Shown here: piece after piece, positions 41,091 through 51,072 of the stretch | Layout of the letters: each line of letters starts with the position of its first letter | Position numbering within the stretch: position 1 is the stretch's first letter | From: AC-32 sp963755635 | Lineage (GTDB): Bacteria; Actinomycetota; Thermoleophilia; Gaiellales; Gaiellaceae | Assembly: GCA_963755635.1 (NCBI GenBank) | Contig: CAVWKS010000036.1 | Span: forward strand, 124,001 to 188,000 | Direction of reading: 5' to 3' | Length of the DNA: 64,000 bases | The notes under the pieces: generated by a model | What the model saw: the letters and a program-made list of their open reading frames with translations, nothing else | Databases searched by the model: none | What the model was told of the DNA's origin: nothing | Program-made: the position numbers and the translations under genes

Positions 41091-41093
41091 CGT
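41088..41093 (+). promoter_or_regulatory. -10 element built on a stop codon
   Basis: TAGCGT lies 6 nt before the nfo ATG. Its TAG is the stop codon of the glycosylase gene. Confidence 0.55.
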
Positions 41094-41099
41094 CAGCGC

Positions 41100-42008
41100 A
41101 TGATCCTCGGCGGCCACTGCTCGGGCGGGATCAAGAAAGCGCTCGAGAACGCACACGGGTTCGGGATGGACGCCGTCCAGCTCTTCGCGCAGAGCCCACG
41201 CGCGTGGCGCTTTCCTGAGCACGACCCGGCCGACCTCGAGGCGTTCAAGCGCCGCCGCGAGGAGCTCGGCATCGAGGCCGTCACTATCCACGCGCTCTAC
41301 CTGTTGAACCTGGCGAGCCCGAAGGACGAGTTCTACGAGAAGAGCGTCACGACCCTCCGCTCGACGATGGACGCGGCGTGCGCGATCGAGGCCGACGCGG
41401 TCGTCTTCCACGTCGGCTCGCACCTGGGCAGCGGCTTCGAGGCCGCGCTCGAGCGCGTGGTGCCCGCGCTGCTCCTGTGCCTCGAGCGCTGCTCGGAGAC
41501 GACCTGGCTCTGCATGGAGAACACCGCCGGCGCCGGCGGCACGATCGGCCGCTCGCTGGACGAGCTCGAGGCGATCTACGAGGCGGCCGGCCGGCACGAG
41601 CGGCTCGGCGTCTGCCTCGACTCGTGCCACCTGTTCGCCTCCGGCTACGACATCACGGACCGGGCCGTGCTCGACGACCTGCTCGCCGAGCTCGACGAGC
41701 GGATCGGGCTCGACCGCCTGCGCTGCCTGCACGTGAACGACTCGAAGACGCCCCTCGGCTCGAACCGCGACCGGCACGACAACATCGGCGACGGCCTGAT
41801 GGGCGAGAAGCTCGGCGTCTTCCTCGGCCACCCGAAGCTGCAGGGCCTGCCGGCGCTGCTCGAGGTCCCGGGCACCACGGGCCACGGGCCCGACGCCGAG
41901 CAGATGACGAAGCTACGCGAGCTGCACGCGCGCGCTACGAAGCGCGGAGGCGCGCGAAAACGCGGAACGAAGGCTCGCCGACCGGCAGCTCGTGGAACTC
42001 GGGGTTGA
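41100..42008 (+). CDS. nfo: Deoxyribonuclease IV (AP endonuclease)
   Basis: 302-residue TIM-barrel with three-metal centre. It incises abasic sites 5' to the lesion. Signatures: QLFAQSPRAW, HALYLLNLASP, FHVGSHLGSGFE, MENTAGAGGTIG, CLDSCHLFASGYD, HVNDSK, RHDNIGDG and LEVPGTTGHGP, covering all His, Glu and Asp ligands. The last about 24 residues (Arg/Lys/Gly-rich) are encoded antisense to the 3' end of the convergent Cys-rich gene, a 74-bp overlap. Confidence 0.95.
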   Translation: MILGGHCSGGIKKALENAHGFGMDAVQLFAQSPRAWRFPEHDPADLEAFKRRREELGIEAVTIHALYLLNLASPKDEFYEKSVTTLRSTMDAACAIEADAVVFHVGSHLGSGFEAALERVVPALLLCLERCSETTWLCMENTAGAGGTIGRSLDELEAIYEAAGRHERLGVCLDSCHLFASGYDITDRAVLDDLLAELDERIGLDRLRCLHVNDSKTPLGSNRDRHDNIGDGLMGEKLGVFLGHPKLQGLPALLEVPGTTGHGPDAEQMTKLRELHARATKRGGARKRGTKARRPAARGTRG

Positions 42009-42354
42009 TGCACCCGAGCTCCTCGCTCCGGCTCTCGTAGCACGGCTCGACCTCGACGCGGCAGAGCGGCAGCGGCTGACCCTTCGCCTTGATCGCGCCG
42101 AAACCGCTGCGCGTCGACTCGGCGGCGCTCAGCAAGTCGAAGTCGATGTCGACGTCGAACACCCTCTGCATGCAGCCGACGTACGTGTGCCCGAACTCCT
42201 GGAACGAGTAGAGGAACGGACAGCCCTTCTCGAGACACGCGCCGGGGTAGACGATCTTGTCGCAGTGCACTTCGCAGCGGCGGCACTCGGACTCGTCCTG
42301 CGGGCGCAGGGGCAGCTCTGTGGGCACAGCCGCCGCCTGCTCGCGAATCTGCAT
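41935..42354 (-). CDS. Cys-rich protein, probable metal binder
   Basis: 139 residues, ATG start. An N-terminal cluster CRRCEVHCDKIVYPGACLEKGCPF plus YVGCMQR, LPLCRVEVEPCYESR and ELGCIN gives about nine Cys, suggesting one or two zinc or iron-sulfur sites. The pattern VGCMQRVFDVDIDFDLL is regular and looks folded. No named family recalled with certainty. Its 3' end lies antisense to the nfo tail. The upstream CACAAT at 6 nt is a weak -10. Confidence 0.68.
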   Translation of the reverse strand: MQIREQAAAVPTELPLRPQDESECRRCEVHCDKIVYPGACLEKGCPFLYSFQEFGHTYVGCMQRVFDVDIDFDLLSAAESTRSGFGAIKAKGQPLPLCRVEVEPCYESRSEELGCINPEFHELPVGEPSFRVFARLRAS

Positions 42355-42428
42355 AACTGGATTGTGGTCGCTCCGAGGCGTCCTCCGCAAGACTTGACAA
42401 GTCCCGCGGGCGGGGGTAGTGCGCGCGA

Positions 42429-43145
42429 CTAACCGAGTAGGCGGCGCGCGATGTTGAGCACGTCGAACTGGGTGAACGCCTGGTGGTCGGGCTCGGCGCC
42501 GTCCGGGTGCTCGTCGGCGCGGAACCAGAGCGCCTGCACGGTCGTCATCCCGAGCTCGCCGGCGCCGCGGACGTCCTCGTAGAGCCGGTCGCCGACGAAG
42601 AGCGCGTTCCCGGGCTCGACCTCGAGCGCCTGCAGGGCGCGCTCGAAGATCCGCCGGTCGGGCTTGCGAAAGCCGACCTCGGACGAGAAGACCGCGACGT
42701 CGAGCCGCTCCGCGAGACCCATCTGCTCGAGATCGCCCTGCAGGAGCCAGCCCGGGTCGAAGGCATTCGAGACGAGCCCGAGCTTGAGGCCCCGGTCGCG
42801 CAACCCCTCGAGGAGCGCGTGCGTCGTCGAGCCGAGCACGCGGGCGGGCTCCCACGCGGCGTGCTCCGCCTCGAGGAACCGCACGAGCTCGTCGTCGCCG
42901 AGCTCGATCCCGAAGTGGGCGAGCGCGTCGCGGATCATCCCCGGGTACTCGATCTCCTCGACCGTTCCCGGGACCCAGAAGAGGGGCTCGAAGCGCTCTC
43001 TGAAGTGGCCGCGGATCTCGTCGGCCGGCAGGTCGTCGCGTTCCAGCGCCGCGAGGCCGGCGCGAAACGCCGCATCCATGAGCTCCTCGTCCCAGCGGAA
43101 CTCCATCAGCGTGTCGCCCCAGTCGAAGAGAACCGCCTCGAGCAC
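42429..43145 (-). CDS. HAD-superfamily hydrolase
   Basis: 238 residues. Motif I LFDWGDTL supplies the nucleophile Asp; the usual second Asp (DxD) is Gly, as in many DWGDT-type HADs. Motif II LVSNAF has Ser in place of the usual Thr, motif III KPDRRIFERAL the Lys, and motif IV VGDRLYEDVRGA the metal Asp pair. The helical cap follows motif I. Likely a small-molecule phosphatase; substrate unknown. GTG start, TACCCT 8 nt upstream in the shared divergent promoter. Confidence 0.87.
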   Translation of the reverse strand: MLEAVLFDWGDTLMEFRWDEELMDAAFRAGLAALERDDLPADEIRGHFRERFEPLFWVPGTVEEIEYPGMIRDALAHFGIELGDDELVRFLEAEHAAWEPARVLGSTTHALLEGLRDRGLKLGLVSNAFDPGWLLQGDLEQMGLAERLDVAVFSSEVGFRKPDRRIFERALQALEVEPGNALFVGDRLYEDVRGAGELGMTTVQALWFRADEHPDGAEPDHQAFTQFDVLNIARRLLG

Positions 43146-43152
43146 GGCTCGC

Positions 43153-43159
43153 TAGGGTA
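43153..43159. promoter_or_regulatory. Shared symmetric -10 of a divergent gene pair
   Basis: TAGGGTA reads TAGGGT on the plus strand (6 nt before the antiporter GTG) and TACCCT on the minus strand (8 nt before the HAD-hydrolase GTG). The gap between start codons is 19 bp. Confidence 0.55.
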
Positions 43160-43164
43160 GCGGC

Positions 43165-44217
43165 GTGGGCCGGAAGCTCCTGTGGGCGTCGCTCGTCCTG
43201 GCCCCGATCACGATCGCGATCCGCTACACGACGAGCGCCGATGACGTCACGCTCTTCGTCCTCTCGGCCGCGTCCCTCGTTCCCCTCGCCTGGCTGATCG
43301 GCGAGGCGACCGAGCAGGCGGGCGAGCACACCGGGCCGGGCATCGGCGGGTTCCTGAACGCGAGCTTCGGCAACGCGCCCGAGCTGATCATCGCGCTCTT
43401 CGCCGTCGCGGACGGCCTGCCGGACGTCGTGCGTGGGTCGCTGATCGGGAGCGTCGTCTCGAACCTGCTGCTCGTGCTCGGGCTCGCGGCGCTCGTGGCA
43501 CCGGACGAGCGGCGGCTGGTCGATCGCAGGTCGATGATGGTGCAGCTCGGGCTCGTCCTCGCGGCGGCGGCTCTCTTCCTCATCCCCTCGATCCCCGGCT
43601 GGCACGGCGATCCGGAGCGGCACTCGCTCGCCGTCCTGAGCGCGCCCGTGGCGGCGGCGCTGCTCGTCCTCTACGTCGTCGTGACGACCTGGGGCCTGCG
43701 GCGCCACCGGCAGCAACACCGCGAGAGCGGCGTCGAGCCACAGGGCGCATGGGCTATGCCGACCGCGCTCGGAGCGCTGGCCGTGGCGACCCTGGTGACC
43801 ACCTTCGTCAGCGAGATCCTCGTGCACTCGCTGACGACGTTCGCGCACGACGTGCACCTGTCGCAGTTCTTCGTCTCGATCGTGATCGTGGCGATCGTCG
43901 GCAACGCGGCCGAGCACGGCGGCGCGATCGTCGTCGCGCGGCGCGGCGGGAACCTCCGGCTGGCCTCGGAGATCGCGGTCTCGTCGAGCGCCCAGGTGGC
44001 CGTCCTCGTGACGCCGGCGGTTGCACTCCTTTCCTGGATCGTGCAGCCGGCGCTGCCGCTCAGCTTCCGCCCGATCGAGCTGACAGCCCTCGGCGGGGCT
44101 GCGGTCGTGGTCGCCCTGGCCCTGCGGGACGGCCGCGTCCAGCGCTGGCAGGGCGCGGCGCTGATGGCCGTCTATGCGCTAGCCGTCGTCGGGTTCTACC
44201 TCGCCGGAGACCGCTGA
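43165..44217 (+). CDS. cax: Calcium/proton antiporter, CAX family
   Basis: 350 residues with about eleven membrane helices. The two inverted alpha-repeats carry the ion-binding motifs GNAPELIIALFA and GNAAEHGGAI, each preceded by long hydrophobic helices. CAX proteins expel Ca2+ in exchange for H+. Between the halves lies a short acidic/His-rich loop (RRHRQQHRESGVE). Its 3' end overlaps the convergent serine-hydrolase gene by 39 bp. Confidence 0.9.
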   Translation: MGRKLLWASLVLAPITIAIRYTTSADDVTLFVLSAASLVPLAWLIGEATEQAGEHTGPGIGGFLNASFGNAPELIIALFAVADGLPDVVRGSLIGSVVSNLLLVLGLAALVAPDERRLVDRRSMMVQLGLVLAAAALFLIPSIPGWHGDPERHSLAVLSAPVAAALLVLYVVVTTWGLRRHRQQHRESGVEPQGAWAMPTALGALAVATLVTTFVSEILVHSLTTFAHDVHLSQFFVSIVIVAIVGNAAEHGGAIVVARRGGNLRLASEIAVSSSAQVAVLVTPAVALLSWIVQPALPLSFRPIELTALGGAAVVVALALRDGRVQRWQGAALMAVYALAVVGFYLAGDR

Positions 44218-45534
44218 CGCGAACGTCTCCGGCGTGCGCGTGAACGGGTACGTCGCCCAGTAGAGCTTCGTCACTGCGCCGTCCTCGTCGCGGACGACCC
44301 GCAACAGCTCGCCCCGCTCGCCTCCCGAAACCGTGCGAAAGCGGTCGTCGCCCTCCGGCTCGAAGACCGACGGCTCGCGCTCGGGCGGCGCGATCGCGAT
44401 GCGCGCCTCGAGCTTCCCGCGCCGCCAGCCGAAGACCCACTCCCGCCCCTCCGACCACCAGCGGCCGAGCAGCGGCTCCAGCTCCGCAGGCGGCGCCTCC
44501 TCGGGCGACCACGGCTCGATGTCGGGCGCCAGCTCTTCGAGCCCCGCCTCGACCAGCGTGAGGCCCGTCTTCATCAGCTCGGGCCAGCTGTCCGAGTTCG
44601 CGAGCACGACCGCGCCGATCTTCTCGCGACGCGAGTAGACGAGCATCGAGAGGAAACCGGGGTAGCCGCCCGTGTGGCCGCCGAAGATGCGGTCGCCGCG
44701 CCGCCAGAGCTCGATCCCCAGACCCCAGCCGAGCGACCAGTCGGGCTCGGCCATGATCTGGAGGTCGTGCATCTCGGCGACGCTCTCAGGTCGGAGGATC
44801 TCCGGATCGGGCTCGCAGAGGAACGAGCCCCAGCGCGAGAGGTCTCCGACGGTGCTGTAGAGGCCGGACTCGCCGCCCTTGCCGCCAAGCGGCTCTAGCA
44901 CGGGCTCGCGGTGTACCGCGTCCGTGTACGGCTCGACGAAGTACGGCAGCGCAGCCGGCTCGGACGGCCCCCACGTTGTGTGCTCGAGCCCGAGCGGGAC
45001 GTGGAAGCGCTCCCGGATGTAGTCGCGGAACGGCATGCCCGAGAGCCGCGCGACGACGTGGCCGAGCAGCGCGTAAGCGAGGTTCGAGTAGTGCCAGGCA
45101 GTCGACGGCGGCAGCACCTGCTCGGCCTCCGCCAGCCGCCCGAGCAGCTCGGTCTCGCCGGGGAAGTCCAACGTCTCCCAGACCTCGCCGGGCGGCTCGC
45201 GCTGGAGCCCCGAGGCGTGCGCCAGCATCCGCCGGATCGTCGGCGTGCCGTGTGCGGCCTCCGGCAGGTGGCGTGAGAGGGGATCCTCGAGGTCGAGCTT
45301 GCCCTCGTCTCGCAGCTGCATCACCGCCGACGCCGTGAACGTCTTCGTGATCGAGGCGATGGCGTGACGCGTCTCCACCGTGGACTCGACGCGCTGCTCG
45401 ACGTCCGCGAGCCCGAGCGCATCGCTCCAGGCCACCTCGCCGCCGCGGAAGACGGCCGCGATGAGGCTCGGCAGCCGCCCGGCCTTCTGCGCCTCGGCGG
45501 CGATCCGGCGGAACCGTTCGTCAGGCGCGGGCAA
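44179..45534 (-). CDS. Serine hydrolase, class C beta-lactamase/esterase fold
   Basis: 451 residues. SxxK is SITK (IASITKTF), the YxN motif is YSNLAYALLGH and the third box is GGHTGG, the full set of the AmpC/EstB/D-aminopeptidase family. The C-terminal about 110 residues form a small beta domain as in family esterases. No signal peptide, so a cytoplasmic esterase or peptidase is more likely than a secreted lactamase. TTG start overlaps the ltaE stop by 14 nt. Confidence 0.85.
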   Translation of the reverse strand: MPAPDERFRRIAAEAQKAGRLPSLIAAVFRGGEVAWSDALGLADVEQRVESTVETRHAIASITKTFTASAVMQLRDEGKLDLEDPLSRHLPEAAHGTPTIRRMLAHASGLQREPPGEVWETLDFPGETELLGRLAEAEQVLPPSTAWHYSNLAYALLGHVVARLSGMPFRDYIRERFHVPLGLEHTTWGPSEPAALPYFVEPYTDAVHREPVLEPLGGKGGESGLYSTVGDLSRWGSFLCEPDPEILRPESVAEMHDLQIMAEPDWSLGWGLGIELWRRGDRIFGGHTGGYPGFLSMLVYSRREKIGAVVLANSDSWPELMKTGLTLVEAGLEELAPDIEPWSPEEAPPAELEPLLGRWWSEGREWVFGWRRGKLEARIAIAPPEREPSVFEPEGDDRFRTVSGGERGELLRVVRDEDGAVTKLYWATYPFTRTPETFASAVSGEVEPDDG

Positions 45535-46560
45535 GGGTCCCCAGGGCGCGCGGGATCAGCTCGACCGCGCCGTCGATGTCGTCGTCGTCGACGCCCAGGT
45601 GCGTGACCGCGCGCAGCTTCGTCGGGTGCGCGGTCATCGAGAGGCCGACGCCCTGCTGCATCAGGCGTTCGAGCGCCTCGGCCGGTGTCAGGTCGAGTGG
45701 CCCGACGTCGACCTGGACGAAGTTCGTCTCGACCTGCTCGAGGTCGACCGGGACACCGGCGGCATCGAGCCCTTCGGCGAGCCGGCGGGCGCGGGCATGG
45801 TCGTCCGCGAGCCGCTCGACGTTGTGCTCGAGCGCGTAGACGCCAGCGGCGGCGACGATCCCGGCCTGCCGCATCGCGCCGCCGAAGAGGTGCTTGAGCC
45901 GCCGCGCCTCGGCCATCAGCTCCGCCGAGCCGGCGACGAGCGCGCCGAGCGGGCAGCCGAGCCCTTTCGAGAGGCAGAGCGTGACCGTGTCGAAGTAGCC
46001 GCCGATCTGGGCGGCGGGGACTCCGGACGCAACCGAGGCGTTGAGCACGCGCGCGCCGTCGAGGTGCAGGCGCAGCCCGAGCTCGCGCGCCGTGGCCGCG
46101 ATCGCCTCGATCTCGTCAAGCGGCCAGACCCGTCCGCCCGAGGCGTTGTGCGTGTTCTCGACCGACACGATCCGCGTCGGGGGGATGTGCGTGCGGTCGG
46201 TCACGCGGACGGTCTCGCGCAGCTGCTCCGGCGTGAACCGGCCGGCCTCGCAGCGGAGCGGCCTGGTCATCAAGCCGGCGTGAACGGCCGGCCCGCCCAG
46301 CTCGGCCAGGAAGATGTGCGAGTTCTCTTCGGCCAGCACCTCGTCGCCCCGGCGCCCGAGCGTGCAGAGCGCGATCTCGTTCGCCATCGTCGCGGTCGGG
46401 ACGTAGACCGCCTCCTCCTGCCCGAGCAGCTCCGCGGCGCGGCGCTCGAGCTCGTTGACGGTCGGGTCCTCGCGCTTCTGCTCGTCGCCGACCTCGGCGT
46501 TGGCCATCGCGGCGCGCATCTCCGGGCTCGGCTTCGTCTGCGTGTCGGAGCGGAGGTCGA

Positions 46561-46564
<4 letters not shown>
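45521..46564 (-). CDS. ltaE: Low-specificity L-threonine aldolase
   Basis: 347-residue PLP enzyme splitting threonine or allo-threonine into glycine and acetaldehyde. It has the DLRSDTQTKPSPEMRAAM start, the VENTHNASGG segment, LHLDGARVLNA with the PLP Asp, and TLCLSKGLGCPLGA with the Schiff-base Lys. Joined by ATGA to gcvPB, so it is made with the glycine cleavage system and can feed it glycine. Confidence 0.93.
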
Positions 46565-48064
<1,500 letters not shown>

Positions 48065-48068
<4 letters not shown>

Positions 48069-49381
48069 CGCGCAAGCACCTCCGCCAGCCGGTCGATCTC
48101 CGCGATCGTACGGCGCTCGGTGACCGCGATCAGCAGCACGTCGTCCATTCCTTCGTAGTCGCGCCCGAGCGGGTAGCCGGGGTTGATCCCTTGCTCCAGC
48201 GCGTCGCGGATCGCCTCGCGGGCAGGCCGTCCGACGCGTACGGCAAACTCCTTGAATGTTGTCTTGTCAGAGAACGCAGGCGGGAGGTCGAGCCGCTCTT
48301 TCGCGTACTCGGCGAGGGCCATGCAGGTCTCCCCCACTTCGCGCAGTCCCTGCGGACCGAGCCACGAGAGGTAGACGAGCCCTGCGATCGTCAGCAGCGT
48401 CTGGTTGGTCGTGATGTTCGAGGTCGCCTTCTCGCGCCGGATGTGCTGCTCGCGCGTCTGCAGGGTGAGGACATAGCCGCGGTTGCCCGCGGCGTCTGTG
48501 GTCTCGCCGACGATCCGTCCCGGCATCCGCCGGATGAACTCGGAGCGCGCTGCCAGGAAGCCGTAGTGCGGCCCACCGTAGGAGAGGTAGTTCCCCGCCG
48601 ACTGTCCTTCTCCGATCGCGAGGGCGCACCCGTAGCGTCCCGGCGCCTCGAGCACTCCGAGTGAGATCGGGTCCACGTGCGCGACCGGGAGCGCTCCTGC
48701 GTCCGCCGCTGCGGCGGCGAGGTCGGGTGCCGGCTCCAGCACGCCGAAGAAATTCGGCTGCTGGAAGATGACGCAGGCCGCGTCCTCGGCTGCCTCGCGG
48801 AGCTCGTCGGGATCGGTCGCACCGTCGCGATGCGGCACCTCGACGACCTCGAGCCCGAACCCCGGCGCGTAGGTCTTCACGACCTGCCGGATCTGCGGCC
48901 CGGTCGCCTCGGTGACCACGACCTTCGACCGACCCGTCGCGTGCTTCGCGACGAAGCATGCGTCGGCGGCAACCGTCGTGCCGTCGTACCCCGAGGCGTT
49001 GGCGACGTCGAGCCCGGTCAGCTCGCAGATCGCGGTCTGGTACTCGAAGATCGCCTGTAGGACGCCCTGGCTGAGCTCGGGCTGGTACGGCGTGTACGCG
49101 GTCAGGAACTCGCCGCGCTGCAGGACGGCGTCGGCGACCGCGGGGACGTAGTGGTCGTAGAGACCGGCGCCGAGAAACGAGACGTCAGGCCGCTCGTTCG
49201 CGGCGGCGAGCTCCGCGAAGTACGCCGTCAGCTCCTGCTCGGCCAGCGCCGGCGGGAGCGCGAGCTCTCGGTCGAAGCGCACGCCCTCGGGGAGCTCGGC
49301 GAACAGCTCGTCGATCGACGCGACGCCGATGGTCTCGAGCATCGCGTCGCGATCCGCGTCGGTCAGGGCGAGATAGCTCAT
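48065..49381 (-). CDS. gcvPA: Glycine dehydrogenase subunit 1
   Basis: 438 residues. First half of the split glycine decarboxylase; with gcvPB it forms the alpha2beta2 P-protein that decarboxylates glycine onto lipoyl-GcvH. Typical segments: FLGAGLYDHYVPAVADAVL, TAYTPYQPELSQGVLQAI, ANASGYDGTTVAADA, YGGPHYGFLAAR and RRMPGRIVGET. ATG at 49381 is chosen because MSYLALTDADRDAML is the family N-terminus; the open frame upstream lies in the gcvH gap and reading frame. It follows gcvH by 28 nt. Confidence 0.95.
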
Positions 49382-49409
49382 CCGGTCGTGCGTCCGTAGA
49401 CGGTCGTGC

Positions 49410-49805
49410 TCACCCCTGCTCGGCGAGGAATTGCCGGTACGCGTCGGCATCCAGCAGCGAATCGGCCTCGGCCGGCTCGCTCAGCCGAACGCGGACGATC
49501 CACCCCTCGCCGTACGGGTCCTCGTTCACCTTCTCGGGCGCGTCGACCACAGCCGAATTGACCTCGAGGATCTCGCCCGAGAGCGGCGCGATCACGTCGG
49601 AGACCGCCTTGACCGACTCGACTTCGGCGTACGCCTGGTCGCGGCTCACCGTCGCGCCCACCTCCGGCGCCTCGAAGTGGACGAGCTCGCCGAGTGCGTC
49701 CTGCGCGAACCAGGTGACCCCGAAGGTCGCCTCGTCGCCGTCGATTCGCGCCCAGTCGTGCTCGCGGTGGTAGCGCAGCTCGTCAGGGTAGTTCTCAGCC
49801 GGCAT
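49410..49805 (-). CDS. gcvH: Glycine cleavage system H protein
   Basis: 131-residue lipoyl carrier. The lipoylated Lys66 lies in VESVKAVSDV. GVTWFAQDALGELVHFEAPEVG and PYGEGWIVRVR match the family. It shuttles the aminomethyl group between GcvP, GcvT and lipoamide dehydrogenase. ATG at 49805 overlaps the gcvT stop by 11 nt; a longer open frame exists but does not look coding. Confidence 0.96.
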   Translation of the reverse strand: MPAENYPDELRYHREHDWARIDGDEATFGVTWFAQDALGELVHFEAPEVGATVSRDQAYAEVESVKAVSDVIAPLSGEILEVNSAVVDAPEKVNEDPYGEGWIVRVRLSEPAEADSLLDADAYRQFLAEQG

Positions 49806-50871
49806 TCCGCTCCTCTCGTGAGTAGATCGGCTTCTTCGCGACGCTCGCACGGCGCGAGCGGCCGCGGATGTCGATCGTAAGTTCCGTGCCAGGCTGCGCC
49901 AGCCCGGAGGCGACATAGCCCAACCCGATCCCCCGCTCGAGCATCGGCGAGTGCGAGCCGGACGTGACCTCGCCGACTGCGTCCGCGTCACCGGCCAGGA
50001 TCGTCATCCCCTGCCGCGGGATCCCGGGCTCGTCCATCACGAACGCCGCCAGACGGCGGGCCGGGCCTTCTTCCTTCACCCGGCGCAGCTCCGACACGCC
50101 GGTGAACTCCTTGTCGAGCGCGCAGACCCAGCCGAGACCGGCGGAGATCGCGTCGGTCTCCGGCGTGATGTCGTTGCCGTGCAGCGGGTAGCAGACCTCG
50201 AGCCGCAGCGTGTCGCGCGCGCCGAGACCGCATGGCACCGCACCGCGCTCGAGCACGCGGTCCCAGAGCTCGCCCGCCGACCCGGCCGCAACGAGCAGCT
50301 CGACGCCGACCTCGCCGGTGTAGCCGGTCCGGTTGACGGTGCATGCGACCCCGTCGATCTCGCCCTCGGCAAAGGTGAACGCCGCTTCCTCGGACAACCC
50401 GAGCCGCTCGAGCGAGCGCGGCCCCTGCACGGCGAGCAGCGCGAACTCGTCCGAGACGTCGCGCAGCTCCACGCCGTCGAACTCGTGTTCCCTCAGCCAG
50501 GCGAAGTCCGGCTCGCGGTTCGAGGCGTTCACGATCAGGAGGAAGCTTTCAGGCCCGCGCTCGTAGACGATCAGGTCGTCGATGATCCCGCCCTGCTCGT
50601 TCGTGAGCAGCGTGTACTGCGCCTGGCCGGCGCCGATCCGGTCGAGGTCGTTCGAGAGCAGCGACTGCAGGAACTCACGTGCGCGCGGCCCTTCGACCTC
50701 GAACTCTCCCATGTGCGAGACGTCGAAGACCCCGCAGTCGCGGCGCACGGCCAGGTGCTCCAGGATGACGCCCTCGTATTGCACAGGCATCTCCCAGCCG
50801 GCGAACGGAACCATGCGCGCGCCGAGCGCGACGTGGCGGTCGAAGAGCGGCGTCCGGAGCAGCGTCTGCAT
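49795..50871 (-). CDS. gcvT: Aminomethyltransferase (T protein)
   Basis: 358 residues. It transfers the methylene group from H-protein to tetrahydrofolate, releasing ammonia. Conserved elements: FAGWEMPVQYEGVILEH, FDVSHMGEFEVEGP, GGIIDDLIVYERG, NRTGYTGEVGVELL, LGARDTLRLEVCYPLHGNDI and the C-terminal TSGSHSPMLERGIGLGYV. First gene of the gcvT-gcvH-gcvPA-gcvPB-ltaE operon. TAGCAT lies 9 nt before the ATG, so the leader is too short for a glycine riboswitch. Confidence 0.96.
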   Translation of the reverse strand: MQTLLRTPLFDRHVALGARMVPFAGWEMPVQYEGVILEHLAVRRDCGVFDVSHMGEFEVEGPRAREFLQSLLSNDLDRIGAGQAQYTLLTNEQGGIIDDLIVYERGPESFLLIVNASNREPDFAWLREHEFDGVELRDVSDEFALLAVQGPRSLERLGLSEEAAFTFAEGEIDGVACTVNRTGYTGEVGVELLVAAGSAGELWDRVLERGAVPCGLGARDTLRLEVCYPLHGNDITPETDAISAGLGWVCALDKEFTGVSELRRVKEEGPARRLAAFVMDEPGIPRQGMTILAGDADAVGEVTSGSHSPMLERGIGLGYVASGLAQPGTELTIDIRGRSRRASVAKKPIYSREERNAG

Positions 50872-50880
50872 CGGACGCTG

Positions 50881-50886
50881 ATGCTA
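50881..50886 (-). promoter_or_regulatory. -10 element of the gcv operon
   Basis: TAGCAT ends 9 nt before the gcvT ATG. Confidence 0.4.
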
Positions 50887-51072
50887 AAGGCGCGGGGCCG
50901 GTCGGGGCGAAAAAGTGCCGCCCCGGCTTCGGCTTCTTGCGAGGCCGATGCCGGGACGGCGGACCGGGTCATCGCGGGCCGACCTTAGCGGTCGGACCCG
51001 AGAGGGCAGACCGATCTTTGCCGGTCTCCGGTGCGGTTAAACCACCTTCGCGAAAAGTTCTTGGCCTTTGAG
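50887..51072 (-). terminator. Hairpin-rich gap after ftsZ
   Basis: Three stems between the ftsZ stop and the gcv promoter: AGACCG/CGGTCT (51008-51027), CGGGCCGACC with GGTCGGACCCG (50975-51000) and CGGGGCG/CGCCCCG (50903-50925). Together they probably mark the end of the dcw transcript. No U tract follows any of them. Confidence 0.35.

Noticed and set aside
50872..51072. Glycine riboswitch upstream of gcvT
   Set aside because: The gap lacks the tandem glycine aptamer consensus, and a -10 lies 9 nt before the gcvT start, so there is no room for a leader.
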